Assembly: GCA_021464245.1 (NCBI GenBank)
Contig: JADCRB010000025.1
Span: 3,074,245 to 3,138,244, forward strand
Reading direction: 5' to 3'
DNA: 64,000 bases
DNA from: Carallia brachiata
Taxonomy: Eukaryota; Streptophyta; Magnoliopsida; Malpighiales; Rhizophoraceae
The translations under genes were made by a program, and so were the position numbers. Below the pieces are notes generated by a model. It saw nothing but the letters and a program-made list of their open reading frames with translations. It was not told where the DNA came from and made no database searches. Numbering within the stretch: position 1 is the first letter of the stretch; each line of letters starts with the position of its first letter. Of the stretch, positions 1 through 13,134 are shown one piece after another.

Positions 1-413
1 CCCAAGCACCAGGATTAAAGGTTGTAAAATGTCAGACACAACGGGAGATATTATCTACGAATTATAATGATTTTAAGACATATTTTTAACCATATAGTAC
101 AACAATAATAAATAAATAAACCAACAAATCAAAACTGTAGACTTGGTCCCATGTGCAGTATATTTTAAGGTGGTTCAGAAAGAATTGACAGCCACAACTA
201 TTTTATTCTTTCCCAGTACTTCTTGTTTTCCTTTTTATCATTAAATTATTTTTAGTCCACCGCTATTTAGACATGGATGATTAGAATTTCTGCTTTGAAA
301 TGGTCCTACCTAGAGTCTCATCATTGAAATGTACAAAATCTTTTTAATTCATTCCTTTTCTTATCACTCATTTTGTTAAAAGTCTAAAAGCATATTATAT
401 TGTTTATTGACAG
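1..413 (+). other. 3' part of an intron of the MYB gene
   Basis: AT-rich sequence with no open reading frame that fits an R2R3-MYB exon. It ends in a pyrimidine-poor but usable acceptor (TTGACAG, ending at 413) directly before the R3 repeat of the MYB exon. In R2R3-MYB genes the second intron usually falls just before this Trp-Ser codon pair, so the stretch is read as the end of intron 2. Exons 1 and 2 would lie to the left, outside the window. Confidence 0.75.
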
Positions 414-1083
414 ATGGTCTAAAATTGCATCACATCTCCCTGGAAGAACTGACAATGAAATCAAGAACCATTGGAACACTCACATCAAGAAAAAGTTGAG
501 AAAAATGGGCATTGATCCTCTCACTCACAAGCCACTAGCCAATGCTGAATCACCACCACCACTACCACCACCTCCACAAGAAGAAGTGGAAAATCAAATA
601 GAGGAAGAACAAAAGCAATCTTGTTCAGATATTGCCATCTCTAATCAATTGGACCAAAGCAAGGAGCTTGAAACATCTTTACAGTCAACTATCATTGAAG
701 CCAATGAGGAAGACAAAGGCATGACAAGCACATTTGACATAATGGAGCTAATAAATGATGGGTTTAGCATAGAAGATGTCCCATTAATTGAACCACATGA
801 AATTTTGGTCCCTTGTGCACCTTCCTTATCAACCTCTCCATCTTCTTCTTCTTCTTATGCCTCAAATGATGCCCTTGAAATTGAAGACTTGCAATTCCCA
901 GATTTGGAATGGCCTGACAATGAAATTGTATTGTGGGGTGGTGAAGACTTGGGTGGTTGGGATTTGCCAATCAACGATGCTGATAGTGACAGAAAGATGA
1001 CAACTGATATTGATCCTCTTTTAATAGGTCAATGCCCAAAAATGGGACTGGATCAAGATTCTTGGGCATTTTGGCTACCGTGA
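414..1083 (+). CDS. R2R3-MYB transcription factor, last exon (partial), MYB20/42/43/85 type
   Basis: This is the final exon of a DNA-binding transcription factor that would act in the nucleus. The exon starts inside an Arg codon (phase 2): AG from the previous exon plus A at 414, then Trp-Ser. Its first ~30 residues are the C-terminal half of the R3 MYB repeat, including [16 protein letters not shown] and then [17 protein letters not shown], which is typical of the MYB20/42/43/85 group that controls lignin and secondary-wall genes (family knowledge). The rest is a variable acidic tail with a Pro run, a Ser run near the middle and several Trp residues, ending DSWAFWLP before TGA at 1081-1083. 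The visible part is about 223 residues and shows no frame break. The R2 repeat and start codon are not in the window. An ATG at 400 exists in frame but lies in the intron and is not a real start. The exact paralogue is uncertain. Confidence 0.9.
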
Positions 1084-2613
1084 TTGGTAATTTTGTTCAA
1101 GTGGGTCCTATTTATGATTTGGTTGCTAATTAGCTGTCTCAGCAAAATGGAGAGTTTGTTTGGGAGGGGATAAAAAAAACACATTTCTGTAAATGAATGG
1201 ATAAATTCAGTCATCATTCAGTTGCAGTATAGGCTATATTAAGTTTAATAACTGGCCTTGTTATATCAAACCGGAATACATTGTAGAATTCTTTTTTGAT
1301 ACGCAGTCCAATTTCAACAAAAGTCCAATGATCACGATTCTGCTCTGTTTTCCAATTTCTTTTCCCCTTTTAGCACAATGCTTATTAATCAAGAATGAAA
1401 GCAATATTGTATTTATTATATCATTTTTACTCCTTTTTTTTTTTAATTTATGCTAATCAAAACTACATTCACAATTGCAATTTGTTTTTTAAGATGTAGT
1501 AGGAGAGAGGGATTCAATTAATAGTTTAAATTGAAATTTAAATCTCATATCTGACCATAAATTTTAAACTTTGTGACTACTCAGTGCTAAAAATTTTAAT
1601 CAAACCGACACTGAATTATGCGCAAATGGCATAATTAACCCAAGATTTGATCCTTGCTTCTACTCTTGGCTCTAGCATTATCGACGCTTTTGGCATGTGG
1701 ACGAGGAATTAATGAAAAACATGAAGAAAACTGATGTCCCTAATTCTATAAGGGATTAGTAAGTAATGAATCATCACCGCTCAATCTTTTACGTTAATTT
1801 TAGCAAGATAAAATTTTACAGATTGGGGCAGAAAGGAACTCTACAAGGTTTTTAATCTTCCATAATCTAGAAAAGTTAAAAAATTGAATTCCAATAAATA
1901 CCATTATTCTTAGTAATTAATAAAATTAATAAGAAATACGCAGAAATAACAAATTGCATCAATGAATTGCAAGCATTAACTGTTTATTTCTAGAAATTCA
2001 TAAAAAATCATAACTCGTCCAGTCAAACATTTAGGCAATTTGATGTTTTATTTTTCCATTATTTTGTTCGTTTATCCGACATTTTCTTATGCATAGATTG
2101 TTTTTTTCCCCGCGAGAAACTAATAATTTGTCAATTTGCCAAAACCGCGTGAATTTATTCTCGGTTTCTTGAGTAAACGACAGGACGTTTGATACTGAGC
2201 TTTCCTTTTCTGCTTGGGAAATGATAGTTGCACACAAACAGGGATATGGAGAGACTGGAAGCAGAGAATGAGAGAACTGAGATAAGATTGACATGTATTA
2301 GGTATTACATAATTTTTTTATGAAAAATTAAAAAACCATGTGTAAGACAAATGAAAGGAAATTTTTAATTTTAAAATTTTTTTAGTATAATTTATTTATT
2401 ATCTGGTATCATATAATAAGTAAAATTTATTTAAAATAAAAAATTAGAAAAATAAAATTTTTGTAAAGTAAAATTACAATTGAATTATACTAAAAAAAAA
2501 TAATAACACCCAAATAAAATTAATGAAAACCAAACTTAAAGTCCGCGTACTACATACTTAAAATGGAAAAAAAAAAAAATAAAGTAGCAGTCGCGACCCT
2601 TTTCCACAATATT
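1084..2613. other. MYB 3' flank and intergenic DNA
   Basis: The first few hundred bases after the MYB stop must hold its 3' UTR, but I cannot place a poly(A) site. The rest is AT-rich. Around 2375-2500 a T-run followed by AGTATAATT is mirrored by AATTATACT followed by an A-run, which could be a small old MITE. No gene is supported. Confidence 0.5.
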
Positions 2614-3675
2614 CCGTGTATATCAGCACTCTTTCCCCGCTCTTGTTAGCATTACGAGTGTCTTGCGTGAGGTGATATAATATTTTGGTAATCAGACTGG
2701 CAAATAATCAAATAATCTGCTGAATTAATTGCAAGTGATTGGAAAAATTAGAATCGTCAAAATGGGTATTCAGATTCAGATCGAGACACTGGTTTCAATT
2801 GTTTCGGATCAGTGCTTTCGTATGAAATTACATGGGTTTCACTTCGAGTTTGAGTCGACTCACATGTTATTTACGTCATTAAAAATGCTGAAATAATATT
2901 TTTTAAAAAATAAATTGAAATTTTAAAAAATTCAGAAAATTTTGTAAAAAATTCTTAAAAATAAAAAAATAGAATCAAAATATAATTTAAGAAGTTTTTT
3001 AAATTAAAAATTTAAAATAAACTATGAAAATTCATAAAAATCACAAAATATTTTGAAAAGAAATTATAATTAAGATTTATAATGATGATAATAACATTTA
3101 TGATTTTTGTAACATAAAATATATGATTCAAATATTATAATTTTTTTCTATTAAGGAAAAATAATTAAATTATTTAAGTTGTCCAAATTTAACTCTTAAT
3201 TTCTCAGATTATTTTGTTCCCAGATTATTTTGAGTTCGAATCAAATCATTTTTAGGTTAGATTTAACTCAAATTTTTTTAATGGTTACCTATTGGGTTGG
3301 GTTAAATTTTGATTCGGCAGAAAATGTTATTGCCACTATCAAATTTTTTAAAGGCATCACAAAAAGTCATTGTCTTAGCGTTCATCAAATTGTTGTCATT
3401 TTGGTGGCATTCTCAACAAATTAGATTAGTGTTAAACTGTTCGTTAACGCCACTCTTGTAATAATTGTGCTGAAGATTCATTCAATTGGTAGGAAAGACC
3501 GCTTTTCAAATTGGGAAGTGGACCATGAGGACATTATTGGCACTGCGGACGATACTCCGTCCTCTTTCCGCTTTTTTGTTAGCATGACGACTGTCTTACG
3601 TGAGGTGACATAATATTTTGGTAATCAGAAGGCTAATCATCTAATAATCTGCGAAATTCATTGCAAGTAATTGGG
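2614..3675 (+). repeat. Diverged direct duplication (about 130-bp units)
   Basis: Two similar segments in the same orientation lie about 930 bp apart: roughly 2614-2745 and 3545-3675. Shared blocks include TAATATTTTGGTAATCAGA and AATAATCTGC, followed by TTGCAAGT. The units differ by many substitutions, so the copy event is old or the units belong to one dispersed family. Between them is AT-rich sequence. The cause, tandem duplication or two insertions of one element, is not clear. Confidence 0.6.
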
Positions 3676-6600
3676 TCAATGCTACTGCCAGTCTGCCACT
3701 ATCAATTATTTTAAAGCCATTGAGAGAGAGAGAGAGAAAGAGAGAGAAATAGATACTATCTTATTTGTTGAGTTGAAGTATAAATAAAATTTTTTTTTAT
3801 TTAATAATTTATATTTTTATTAAGTAAAATTGATCTAACATGTTCTTTTAATAAATTTTTATCAATTTTCATGAATATTTAAAATTATGAATAGATATGA
3901 TATATACATTATAATAATAAAATTAGTAAAAATAAGTAAAAATATTGATCATTGATGATATATATATATTGAAAAAATTATGATTTTTTTTATTATGTCA
4001 ATTCGCTCAAACTGATCCAATTCAACTCGTCGTTGGCGGATTAAATTGAATGGATTGAATTGTATGACGGATTAGGTACGAATAGAAAATTATTCAACTC
4101 GCCTACGGCGGGTTGAATACAGATATACCCCTTAATCAACCTAATTCGACCTGCGAATACCTCTACTTACAATTGTTGTGCTAAAAATTCTTTTTTTTTT
4201 ATAAAAAAATATATCGCGAATATGTGGATCATTGTTAAAGATTCATTTAATTCGTAGGAAACATAAATTTTAAAATTAGGATGTAGATTTTTTCGCCTTT
4301 AGAAATTTATTTAGTTTTCCATTACGCAATAAGAATTAGTTCGCTTTATATTCTTTCTTATAATTAAAAACTTAATATAATATTAGCCAATGTATGTATT
4401 TTTGCTCCAAAAGATGATATACATATATAAATATTTTTTTTTTTGACCAGACAAAAGATTATATTTAACGGTTTAAGAGTTTAGACATTCATATAATATA
4501 AGAGATTCAAAAGAAATGTTAACCACCCAATTATCTGGCTCACGCATCAATGATTTTTATGACGAAAAGAAAACGAGCACATGTATTATATATTTCACAT
4601 CTTTATTTTAAATTACATACTTCACTTCCTATGATAAAACACATTCTATACTCAAAAGATTCGCATGGAACACAACTATTGCTAGCTTAAAACTCACAAT
4701 TTACTAATCTGTTATACTTGCGTATACTTGGCAAGATTCCAAAGATTGCTTGGTCTTGTAAGCGAAAATTGCAGTCGTACCTACTAGTAACAATGACATT
4801 GATCCAATCGTGCGCGAAAGCATAAAATGCACAATTTCGAAGATACTAATTAAACAGTCGACATCCGTTTTAGATTAGAAAAAACATTGGAGGATATAGA
4901 AGGAGTGGATAAAAAAGTGTCAATAATGTAACTGTAAGATATATTTGTATAATAGTACTGATTTTTTGTACAACAAATATAACGTAATAATTTTTTATAT
5001 CGCATTTTACTGATCTTGTTGTACAAATAATGATAACCGTTACATTATTGACAAATATTTTGTCCACCAACCTATGTCCTCTTAATAGAATCCGATTAGA
5101 TTATTAAGTTGAAGCTGTATCCCAATAATCTCGCTTACGTACAGCGGCAGACAAATATGCCATTGACTGTAGGTCTGGGTATATAATACTTTCCAATGCC
5201 TTAAACGATTGAAGCGTGAAATACGTAAAGAATCACGGCGTTGGTACATCTCTCCAGTTCTTATGGTATCAAACGAAAAAAAAGTTGATGCATTGGGTAA
5301 ACATATTCTGTTTTGTCTTTTTTGGGTGATGGTTTTGACTTATTTAATATAAAAATGTAAGTCAAATGCAAATAATATTTGAGTTTGTAATTTAATAATA
5401 AGTGTCAAATATATTAATTGATTTGTTTATCAGAATATTAAATAGAATTAAACTTACATCTAATTTAGTATTTCTATGTTGTAATCATCTAAATTTAACA
5501 GTCTTTCCTTAATTATAGATGTAATATTCTTTAGTAGGATTGTTAGAGGATCATCACACTTTTCTATTTTTTTGACAAAAAACAAAAAATTGGTATCAAT
5601 ATGACTGATCAAAACAGACAAAAAGTAATCTAGACGTTCAACTCGGAGATGACCATAGAGGGAAAAACGCGGTTAGACCATATTCAATATCTAGAAACCA
5701 AATGTAATAGGTTTTTCTAAGAGAGATACACATATACACTGATCTACAGTGAGACAGCCATTTCAAAAGACGGTTTTGGATTCATCACTGAACTTTGAAT
5801 TCAACGTCTTTCTCTCTTAATGTGAAAACAAGAAATTGAATTGCCATCTTTTTTTGAACCACTAAAGTTGTTGCGAATCTTTCAACCTCTTGAGCTTATT
5901 CACACTCAATCTCTCTTTTTTTTTTTTTTTTTCCTCGTCCTTGCAATATAAACAAAAGTAATTCATGGCTTGTACCTACTGCTCGGTCTTGAGATTTTAA
6001 GTATGAGAGTATGGTTAAGAGTCCAACTTTAAAAACCAAAAAAAAAAAAAAAAAGAAGAAGAAGTGAGTAAGAAATTCATGGAAAAGACCGTAAACTCAA
6101 TGTTTCAAAATTTTGGATTGAGATTTGATAATTAAAAAGTTCATTAGTTTGTTGCTTTTAACTAATCATATTCCAAAAGATTGATGTCTTACCTGACTTA
6201 AGTAAGGAGGTGGGTTTGTCTTCACAACATATTTGCTAGGGGAATTGACACTATTTATTTGTAACCTTGTATATATTTATTTGGAATCCTTGCAATCAAA
6301 TCTTAGGATCCATATATGCATCTATGTTCATTTACCAGTCAAATAAAAAGAATGTTTTTTTTTTGGCTTAATAATAAGATCTTTTGCCTCATAAAAAACA
6401 TTTCTTTTTAAGGTTACGAAAACTTCCAAGGATAATATGTCAGGGTTTGGGTACCCGGACTAAAATTTTATTTATATATTTTTAAATTAAATTTAAAATA
6501 TATTTATTGTTATTTTAAATATAATTAGTGTTATTTTAGATATATGTAATATTATTTTTTAAATTTTTTTTAAAAAAATTTTTAAAAAGAGAATATCAAT

Positions 6601-7569
6601 CTTTTTTGCACCGCTCGGTCCCACAAACGTAGGACTCGAGCCGTGCACCTTTCCCCAATGGGTAATGCTTGAAAGAATTCCATGACAATTAGTGGACCAA
6701 CTCGGTGCAATTGGACCCCCCCCGTTGTTACTATTCAAAGTTATCCTTTTATTATGTCGATCCACATCATAGGCTAGCACAGAAAATGTTAGATGTATGT
6801 TAAGTAAGTAAATGCATATTCACATGTTAAATGCTAAAATCCTAGCTATAAATTTTTTGTTATTTAATATATAATAATAATAACAATGAAATTATAAATA
6901 TATAGCTAATAATTATAATAATATAACAAAAATTTATATCTGTCTCGTGTAGATTTTCTGGGTTCTCATGGTGTAATTTTGCTAACAAATTTCTTCCATG
7001 TCTGGAAACTTCATTTTCATTTGATTAATTTTAAAGTAATAATAAAATAACATAAGTTATTAAATTAAATTAAATTATTATGTGTTATTATTTATTTGAA
7101 ATTATCCCTTATACTTTTCACTAAAATAAAATTCGCGTCATAGTTGCTGCAACTATATGCACCATACAATTACCAAATGGAAGTCCATTTCATCGTATCA
7201 AAGCGAAACCCCGGCGGCCTCTTGGCACGCTGGGGCCACCATGCAGCGTTGTCTCAATCCGATGTGTGGAATTTCCATATTGTACAATGAGTGATCCCCA
7301 GCTGAAGAAAAGTATCGTGGTCCACTCGCGTAAAAACGCGTGGAATCCTGGTACTTATCAAGTGCAGTCCAGCTCACCATATCGTCTTTGACTAGGTCTA
7401 GGTGTCAGTATCATAACAATTTAATCCTTCGTGGTTAACGCATTGGTACCGTATATGTCAGTGCAAGTTCGCAACATTTGTCAAAGTGTGGCCTATCAGA
7501 AAATGACTCGCAGCCTACACGTGGTTGTCCGGATAGTACGGGGCGCGAAAGAGTTTAAGAGCTCAAAAT
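3676..7569. other. Gene-free AT-rich DNA
   Basis: Holds a GA microsatellite at 3722-3747 and, at about 3990-4170, a degenerate stretch of the AACTCG/ACCTGCGAATACCTCTAC kind often seen in dispersed plant repeats. A slightly less AT-rich island at 7130-7560 contains a 60-codon minus-strand ORF (7198-7380) and a short CG-rich hairpin near 7325-7342. I recognise no protein there. Confidence 0.5.
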
Positions 7570-8215
7570 AATGAATTAAGAATCGGATCGGACCGAAATC
7601 GGATCGGATCGGACCGACCGGTTCAACTAAAAAAATTGGATATCGGTCTTAAATTCGGTCCGGTTCAAGTTTAAAAATAAAATTCGAATCGAACCGAAAA
7701 AAATTCATAAAAAATTGGAAAAATAAGGAAAACTGGTAAAAAATAGGACCGGTTGAACCGGTTTAATTTAAACCAAAAAATTTTAAATTATAATTTGACC
7801 CAAAACTTTATCTAAATTATAATTAAGACTCTAATTGTAACTAAAAATTTTAATTTAATCCTCAATTGATTAAAATTTTCAATTTAATCTTTAAAATTTA
7901 AAAATTAATATTTAATCAATATTTATAAATATTATATTTTCAATTAATTTTTATAAATTATATTTTGTTAAATAATATCTTTAATATATGTAAATATTAA
8001 AATAATTCTTAAAATACACTTTATTTTAAATATTTATTATCATTCTTATATAATATAAAATTTTATATAATTATATAAGTTATATAAAAATTTAGTTTTT
8101 ATATATTTAATATTAAATACCGGTTTTACTAGTTTAACCGCGGTTTTACCGGTCAAACCGGTTGAATTTTGAATCTCTCAACTTTCTGGTTCAATGACCG
8201 GTTCGATTCTAAAAA
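7570..8215. mobile_element. Degenerate hAT-like MITE, older copy
   Basis: Same family as the element at 16085-16550. Both begin with repeated GGACCGG-type motifs, pass through an AT-rich core with matching blocks (AAATTATAATTTGACC, then AATTTAATC and AATATTTAATCA), and end with ACCGGTTCAACC-type motifs. The outer ends, near AGAATCGGATCGG on the left and CCGGTTCGATTCT on the right, are imperfect inverted repeats. I could not find a clean target duplication, so both boundaries are approximate. Confidence 0.6.
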
Positions 8216-9318
8216 CTTTAGTTGAAAACTTAACTTCTTTTATCGTATCTGGGCTGTAAGTTAATTGATATTTTTATTAAACGTTTGATAATTCAATTTG
8301 GTAAGAATTTAGTTCAAACTAATTAATTTAGCTAAATAAGTAATACATAAGTTTAAATATAAATCTTATTTAATAAACAAGTTAAACTTAAATAAAGACA
8401 AACTCAATTCGATTAGTCTCATAAACAACTTGTATAAAACTTGTGTATATAATAATTAAAAAACTCATTTATTATGTTTGATTTCAAAACTATATATTAC
8501 ATATATTTATATTTGTAAATTAATATTACATAATTTTTTAATTAGTTGAATTTATTCAAATAAACATTTGTTATCTTTTTATTTTATATATAATAATAAA
8601 TTTTTTAATTATAATTATTTTGTTAATATTATAAAATTAAATAATTCATTCATTAAAAACTTGAAACCGTGACTTGATGATAGTAGGTTCAGCTTGATCT
8701 TGGCTTGTTATTAAATGACATTGGCACTTAGCCTTATATTTTGGCTTGTTTAATAAATGAGCCAACACTTAAGCATGATAAAATTCAACTTTGTTCACTC
8801 AATTGCAACCCTAAATAAGCCCTATAATTTATGTGGGCAAATTAGGGACTTTTTCTTCAGGTGTAGTATATCTTCTGCAGTATCTTCAGATTTGTTATCC
8901 CCTATTCATTAACACTTAACTACCTGATTATTAACTTTTTCGATGCTAAAAAGAAAAAAGGAACATGAGTCATAAACTCAATCTGAAATAACCCAAACCT
9001 CAAGTAACTCCGAAGTTGTCTGATCTTGCTGGAAAAATATTGCATTCTTTTTTAAATTGGACAATTTTTTTTAGAAAAATAAGATTTTTTTATTTAATAT
9101 ATAGTTATATTTTTATTTGTTACTTTATTCATATATGAATAAATATACATCACACATACAAGTTATTTTATTTTTTATATTATACAGACATACATTATAT
9201 TTTATTTGTATACTTCTTTGTTGATTATATATTTATTTAGTTATTTTATATTAATATTAAATTATTCGATTTATATAATTATCTATTTTTGTTTTTTTAT
9301 ATTTTAAAAATTTTATCC

Positions 9319-9359
<41 letters not shown>

Positions 9360-10260
9360 GTATACTTCTAATACAAATTAATAAACAAAAAATTTAAATA
9401 ATAATAATAATATGTTTCACCTATTTGAATATATGATAAATAAAATATTAGTAACGAAAAATTAATTTCTTGTAAAAAGTATGTTGACCGGTCATCAACC
9501 CGAACACGATTGACCTAAGCGCAAACTGACTTAAATGCAACGTAATTTGAAAGCAGCCCAACCTAAAATCTAAACTCAAAGTGACCCGTTCCAAATTTTC
9601 CGACCCAACCGTTCGACACCTCTACTTGTCACCTTTGCAGGAAAATTGGGATTATGATCTAATACATGATAACAACGAGATGGCAATATTCCATTATAAC
9701 CTTTATTTAGAATTTTTTTTTTTCTCACAATTGGGTTTCATTAACTTCATTAATGTATGAAAGAGTTAACCAGTAAAACAAGGGGTATAATATTGGAGAA
9801 TGTGGTAAGACATCAAAATCAAGCTATAAAATCAGAAGTTCTAGTAACTACTTGTATACCTAAAGGGTTAGCAGCTGAATTCGCGGCTCTATTAATATAA
9901 AAGAGCTGAATGCCTTTGGTGATGATGTAATTTGTCCGCGAGAAATGTACATCTTAATCCCAGTAGTCTCAAGTCTTCATTAGCCATCTACAACACCGTA
10001 TTAGAAGAACCAGAATCTACTATGATATCACTACTCACGAAAGCATGATTTACAGCTGTTAACTACACCTCTTCTCATTACTCTATCATCATATAAAAAT
10101 CAAGAGTTACGAAAATATCCATTTTGTGAAAACAAAAATAAAATTTAATAGATATCTATAGTGTGTGAATTTCTTGCACTAATATTGCAGCTGACTTTAT
10201 ATTGTCCTAATGATTACTACTATTATAGGTCATGCTTGCTGAAACAATTTACTGAATATA
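8216..10260. other. Gene-free AT-rich DNA
   Basis: No coding potential recognised. Contains the AT microsatellite listed separately and, at about 9480-9625, a relatively CG-rich patch rich in GACC and CAACCCGA motifs of the kind found in dispersed plant repeats. Everything else is long A- and T-rich sequence. Confidence 0.5.
9322..9357. repeat. (AT)n microsatellite
   Basis: Uninterrupted alternating A and T for about 36 bp. Confidence 0.95.
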
Positions 10261-10564
10261 GGGATAAGTAGTCCTTAAAATGTAAATTTTTATATATTTT
10301 TTTATTTGAGGTTTAAACCTTTTAAATTTTTTATTTAAAACTTATACTTTTATTTTTTATTCTATTCAAGTCATTTTATAGTGATTCATCATAAACTTTT
10401 CCGGTATATCAAACGGATACAAGATTAAAGTTAATGAAAAATTAACAGTTTCACTAAAAGACTTGAATAAAACAAAAAAAAATATACGCTTAAATAGAAA
10501 ACTTAAAAAGTTTAAATATCAAAAAATAAAAATATAAAAATTTAGACTTAAAAATGCTTATCCC
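10261..10564. mobile_element. Short MITE with GGGATAAG ends
   Basis: Starts GGGATAAGTAGTCC and ends GCTTATCCC, so the termini are inverted repeats. The similarity of the two ends continues inward for roughly 50 bp with mismatches. The ends match those of the 500-bp MITE copies at 15305, 53449 and 60925, but the core is shorter and different. No exact target duplication is visible at the flanks. Confidence 0.65.
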
Positions 10565-12182
10565 AATAAGAATATTATATTCTTCGGGTGTTTTACAATT
10601 TAAAATTGTAATTCCAAAGTAATCAACTTTATCATTCTTTCCATATTCACTAATTGAAATGTAACCTCATAGTCAACATTGCCCCATGTTATTGTTACTA
10701 TATATATGTACACACCTATATAAATATGCATAGCTACATATTATCATTATTTTTTATGATAAGAAATTCTTTTCAATAAATCTCGAAATTGCTAGTATGA
10801 CACTTCATTGTCAAACTTCTCACTCAAAATAAAATGTATCTAAAAAATTTAAACCTTAAACTGTGTCTAACATAAACAATCAAGGGCGGATATAGTAAGT
10901 GGTCATAAGGTCAAATGTCCCTCAAACCCCTTACCTCTTATTTTATATATAGAGAGAGATATGCAAAGTTATCATTTAGTCTAGTGAAAAAAGGTATTTT
11001 TGCCCTCCACCTAAAATGTTATTTGGATTCGTCACTACAAACAATTCGAAATTTAGCTTGCTACTAAGTTAACTATGAGTGGTTAGATACCTAATAGCAG
11101 ACCATATTTGTCTAGCAAAAAATTCTTCAAAGCTAGGAAATAAAAAGAAAAAATTTTACAAGCAAGCCCATTAAATGAAAGCTAGTAATCAGAACGTCTG
11201 CGGAAAAGCTAATGGAAGAGCTGAAAGTACAACTGCAGATAAAAGAAGTGGACATTCGGAAAGCAAGTAGTAGGGCAGGTAACCCTAACGTATATATATA
11301 TATATATATTCGACAAATATAAAAAAAGATACTTAGTAATTTTATTTTATTTTTTTAGTGAATAAAATTAATTTATTATTTAATATTATTTTAATATTAT
11401 TTTTTATTTTTTATTTAAATAAATTTTATTTATTACGTGTATAACATTATATGTAAGTTATATTCACTTAAAAAAATAAATTAAAATAAAAATCTCCGTA
11501 AAAAGAACTTAACCAATATAGGAAGAGTATGGGCTCTAGCCATGTCTGTCAGCTACTTTTCCTTGTTCTTGCGTGCGTGTGATATGAAGAAATTTTTTTT
11601 TTCCTTTTTAGAAATATGTTAGTTCACAACACTCAATAAGTTACATGAAAAAAAAAAAAAAAAAAAACCTATGCACTAACTACATCTTACTCGTTGTCAC
11701 AAGTACACGAACGTGAGTAATTTAGACTGTTGTTTGACTACAATTGACTGCAGTTCAGCAGTTGCCCTCAACGTTGTCCACAACAATATAGAAAGAAAGA
11801 ACACCCAATAACAGTATGAAGAAATGCCAATGAATATGATTGAAACAAAAGGAAAAGAAAAGATTGTTCAACTGAGTGGGAATTAGTTAAGTGTATACAT
11901 ATCATTTATAAATTTACTGAATGTCAAATTTAACTGTAAATTTCATAAATTTATATGTATTTTTTAAAAAAAATTATATATAAAATTATTAAAATTAATA
12001 AATAACAAATTTATGAAAAATATGTATAAATAATAATGCAATCTCTTTCTCAATCCAACAACTTTTACCCAAAAAGAAACGCATGCCGCAGCAGCAGCAA
12101 ATGCTCTAGCCTCTAAGCTGGCTGGCTTCTTGCCTTACTGGGGCGGTTGCTGTACCAGTGGTCGGTGTCTACCCACGCGCAC
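10565..12182. other. Gene-free AT-rich DNA
   Basis: No recognisable gene. A short TA run lies at about 11291-11310, and an A-run near 11648-11667. From about 12050 the base composition becomes less AT-rich, leading into the ORF at 12183-12671. Confidence 0.5.
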
Positions 12183-12671
12183 CTATCTCATTGGCCTTTT
12201 AGTGGAATCTGGGACCCTTCGCTCTCTCTCGAAAAAATAAACAGTCTCTCTGAGCGGGCGCCTGGCACTGTCTTTTTCATTATTGAATGATAGAATCAAG
12301 GCCCCCAATGAGTGCATGGTCACTCTTTGTTTCATTGTTTGAACTTCGAGAGCAATATTGTATGTAATAAGCCATCCACATGGATCAATTAATCGTAGTA
12401 TATTTGCCCGGATCCCAAATTGGCCAATGACAAATTGACAATTCAATAAGTTTGCAGTGCTCTTCTCATCTTGTTGCCTAAAGTTCACAAAAAGTGCGGT
12501 GGGGATTCCTGTGGAGATTATTACCTTAGTCTTCGTGTCTCCCTGACCTAAGCAATTGGTGAGATGATGCAAAGCATCTTGCACTTGGAAAATACATTCT
12601 GAGTTCTTTTTAAGTGAGATTAAAGTAAGATTAAAGGATGTTTTACTCACATTTTTTATGAGTATAGTCAC
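12183..12671 (-). other. Unrecognised 162-codon open reading frame
   Basis: An uninterrupted ATG-to-TAG frame in otherwise very AT-rich DNA. The product (about 162 residues) has no domain I recognise, no clear signal peptide and no membrane segment. It contains a hydrophilic, basic C-terminal part (PLRETVYFFERERR). The surrounding 600 bp are less AT-rich than the neighbours, which may itself explain the lack of stops. No promoter, splice signal or homologue supports it. It could be a lost gene fragment, an insertion of foreign or organellar DNA, or chance. Confidence 0.2.
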
Positions 12672-13089
12672 TTATATTTTTACAATATAAAATTTTATTT
12701 TATTATTTTAAGTAAATTTTGTTTATTATTTGATATAATATTATGAGCAAATTATACTTAAAAAAAATGAGTTGAATTAAAAATTTTCAAAATTAAAAGG
12801 TAATATAGATCATCGATGGCTGAATTTAAAAAAAAAAAAAAACTATTCACTATAGGATGAAATGCGTGACCACTTTATTATTCACTAAGATACAACCATG
12901 TGAGGAGCTCCTTTTACTTTTTTTCTTGATGAAATTTTGGATTGAATTGCACTCATGTTAATTTATAATATTAGTATATTTCATAATAATGTAATTTTAT
13001 TTTGAGGGCATTTTCTCCCATTGAAATTCAGGATCTGACCTTTTTTTTGTTTATATATTTTTTTATCCATATATATATTTATATATATA

Positions 13090-13134
<45 letters not shown>

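Noticed and set aside
400..413. ATG at 400 as the start of the MYB protein
   Set aside because: It lies before the splice acceptor and would leave the protein without the first MYB repeat and half of the second; the codons are intron sequence.
7570..8215. ACCGGT palindromes as regulatory operator sites
   Set aside because: They occur in both copies of one MITE family and are better explained as transposon subterminal repeats.
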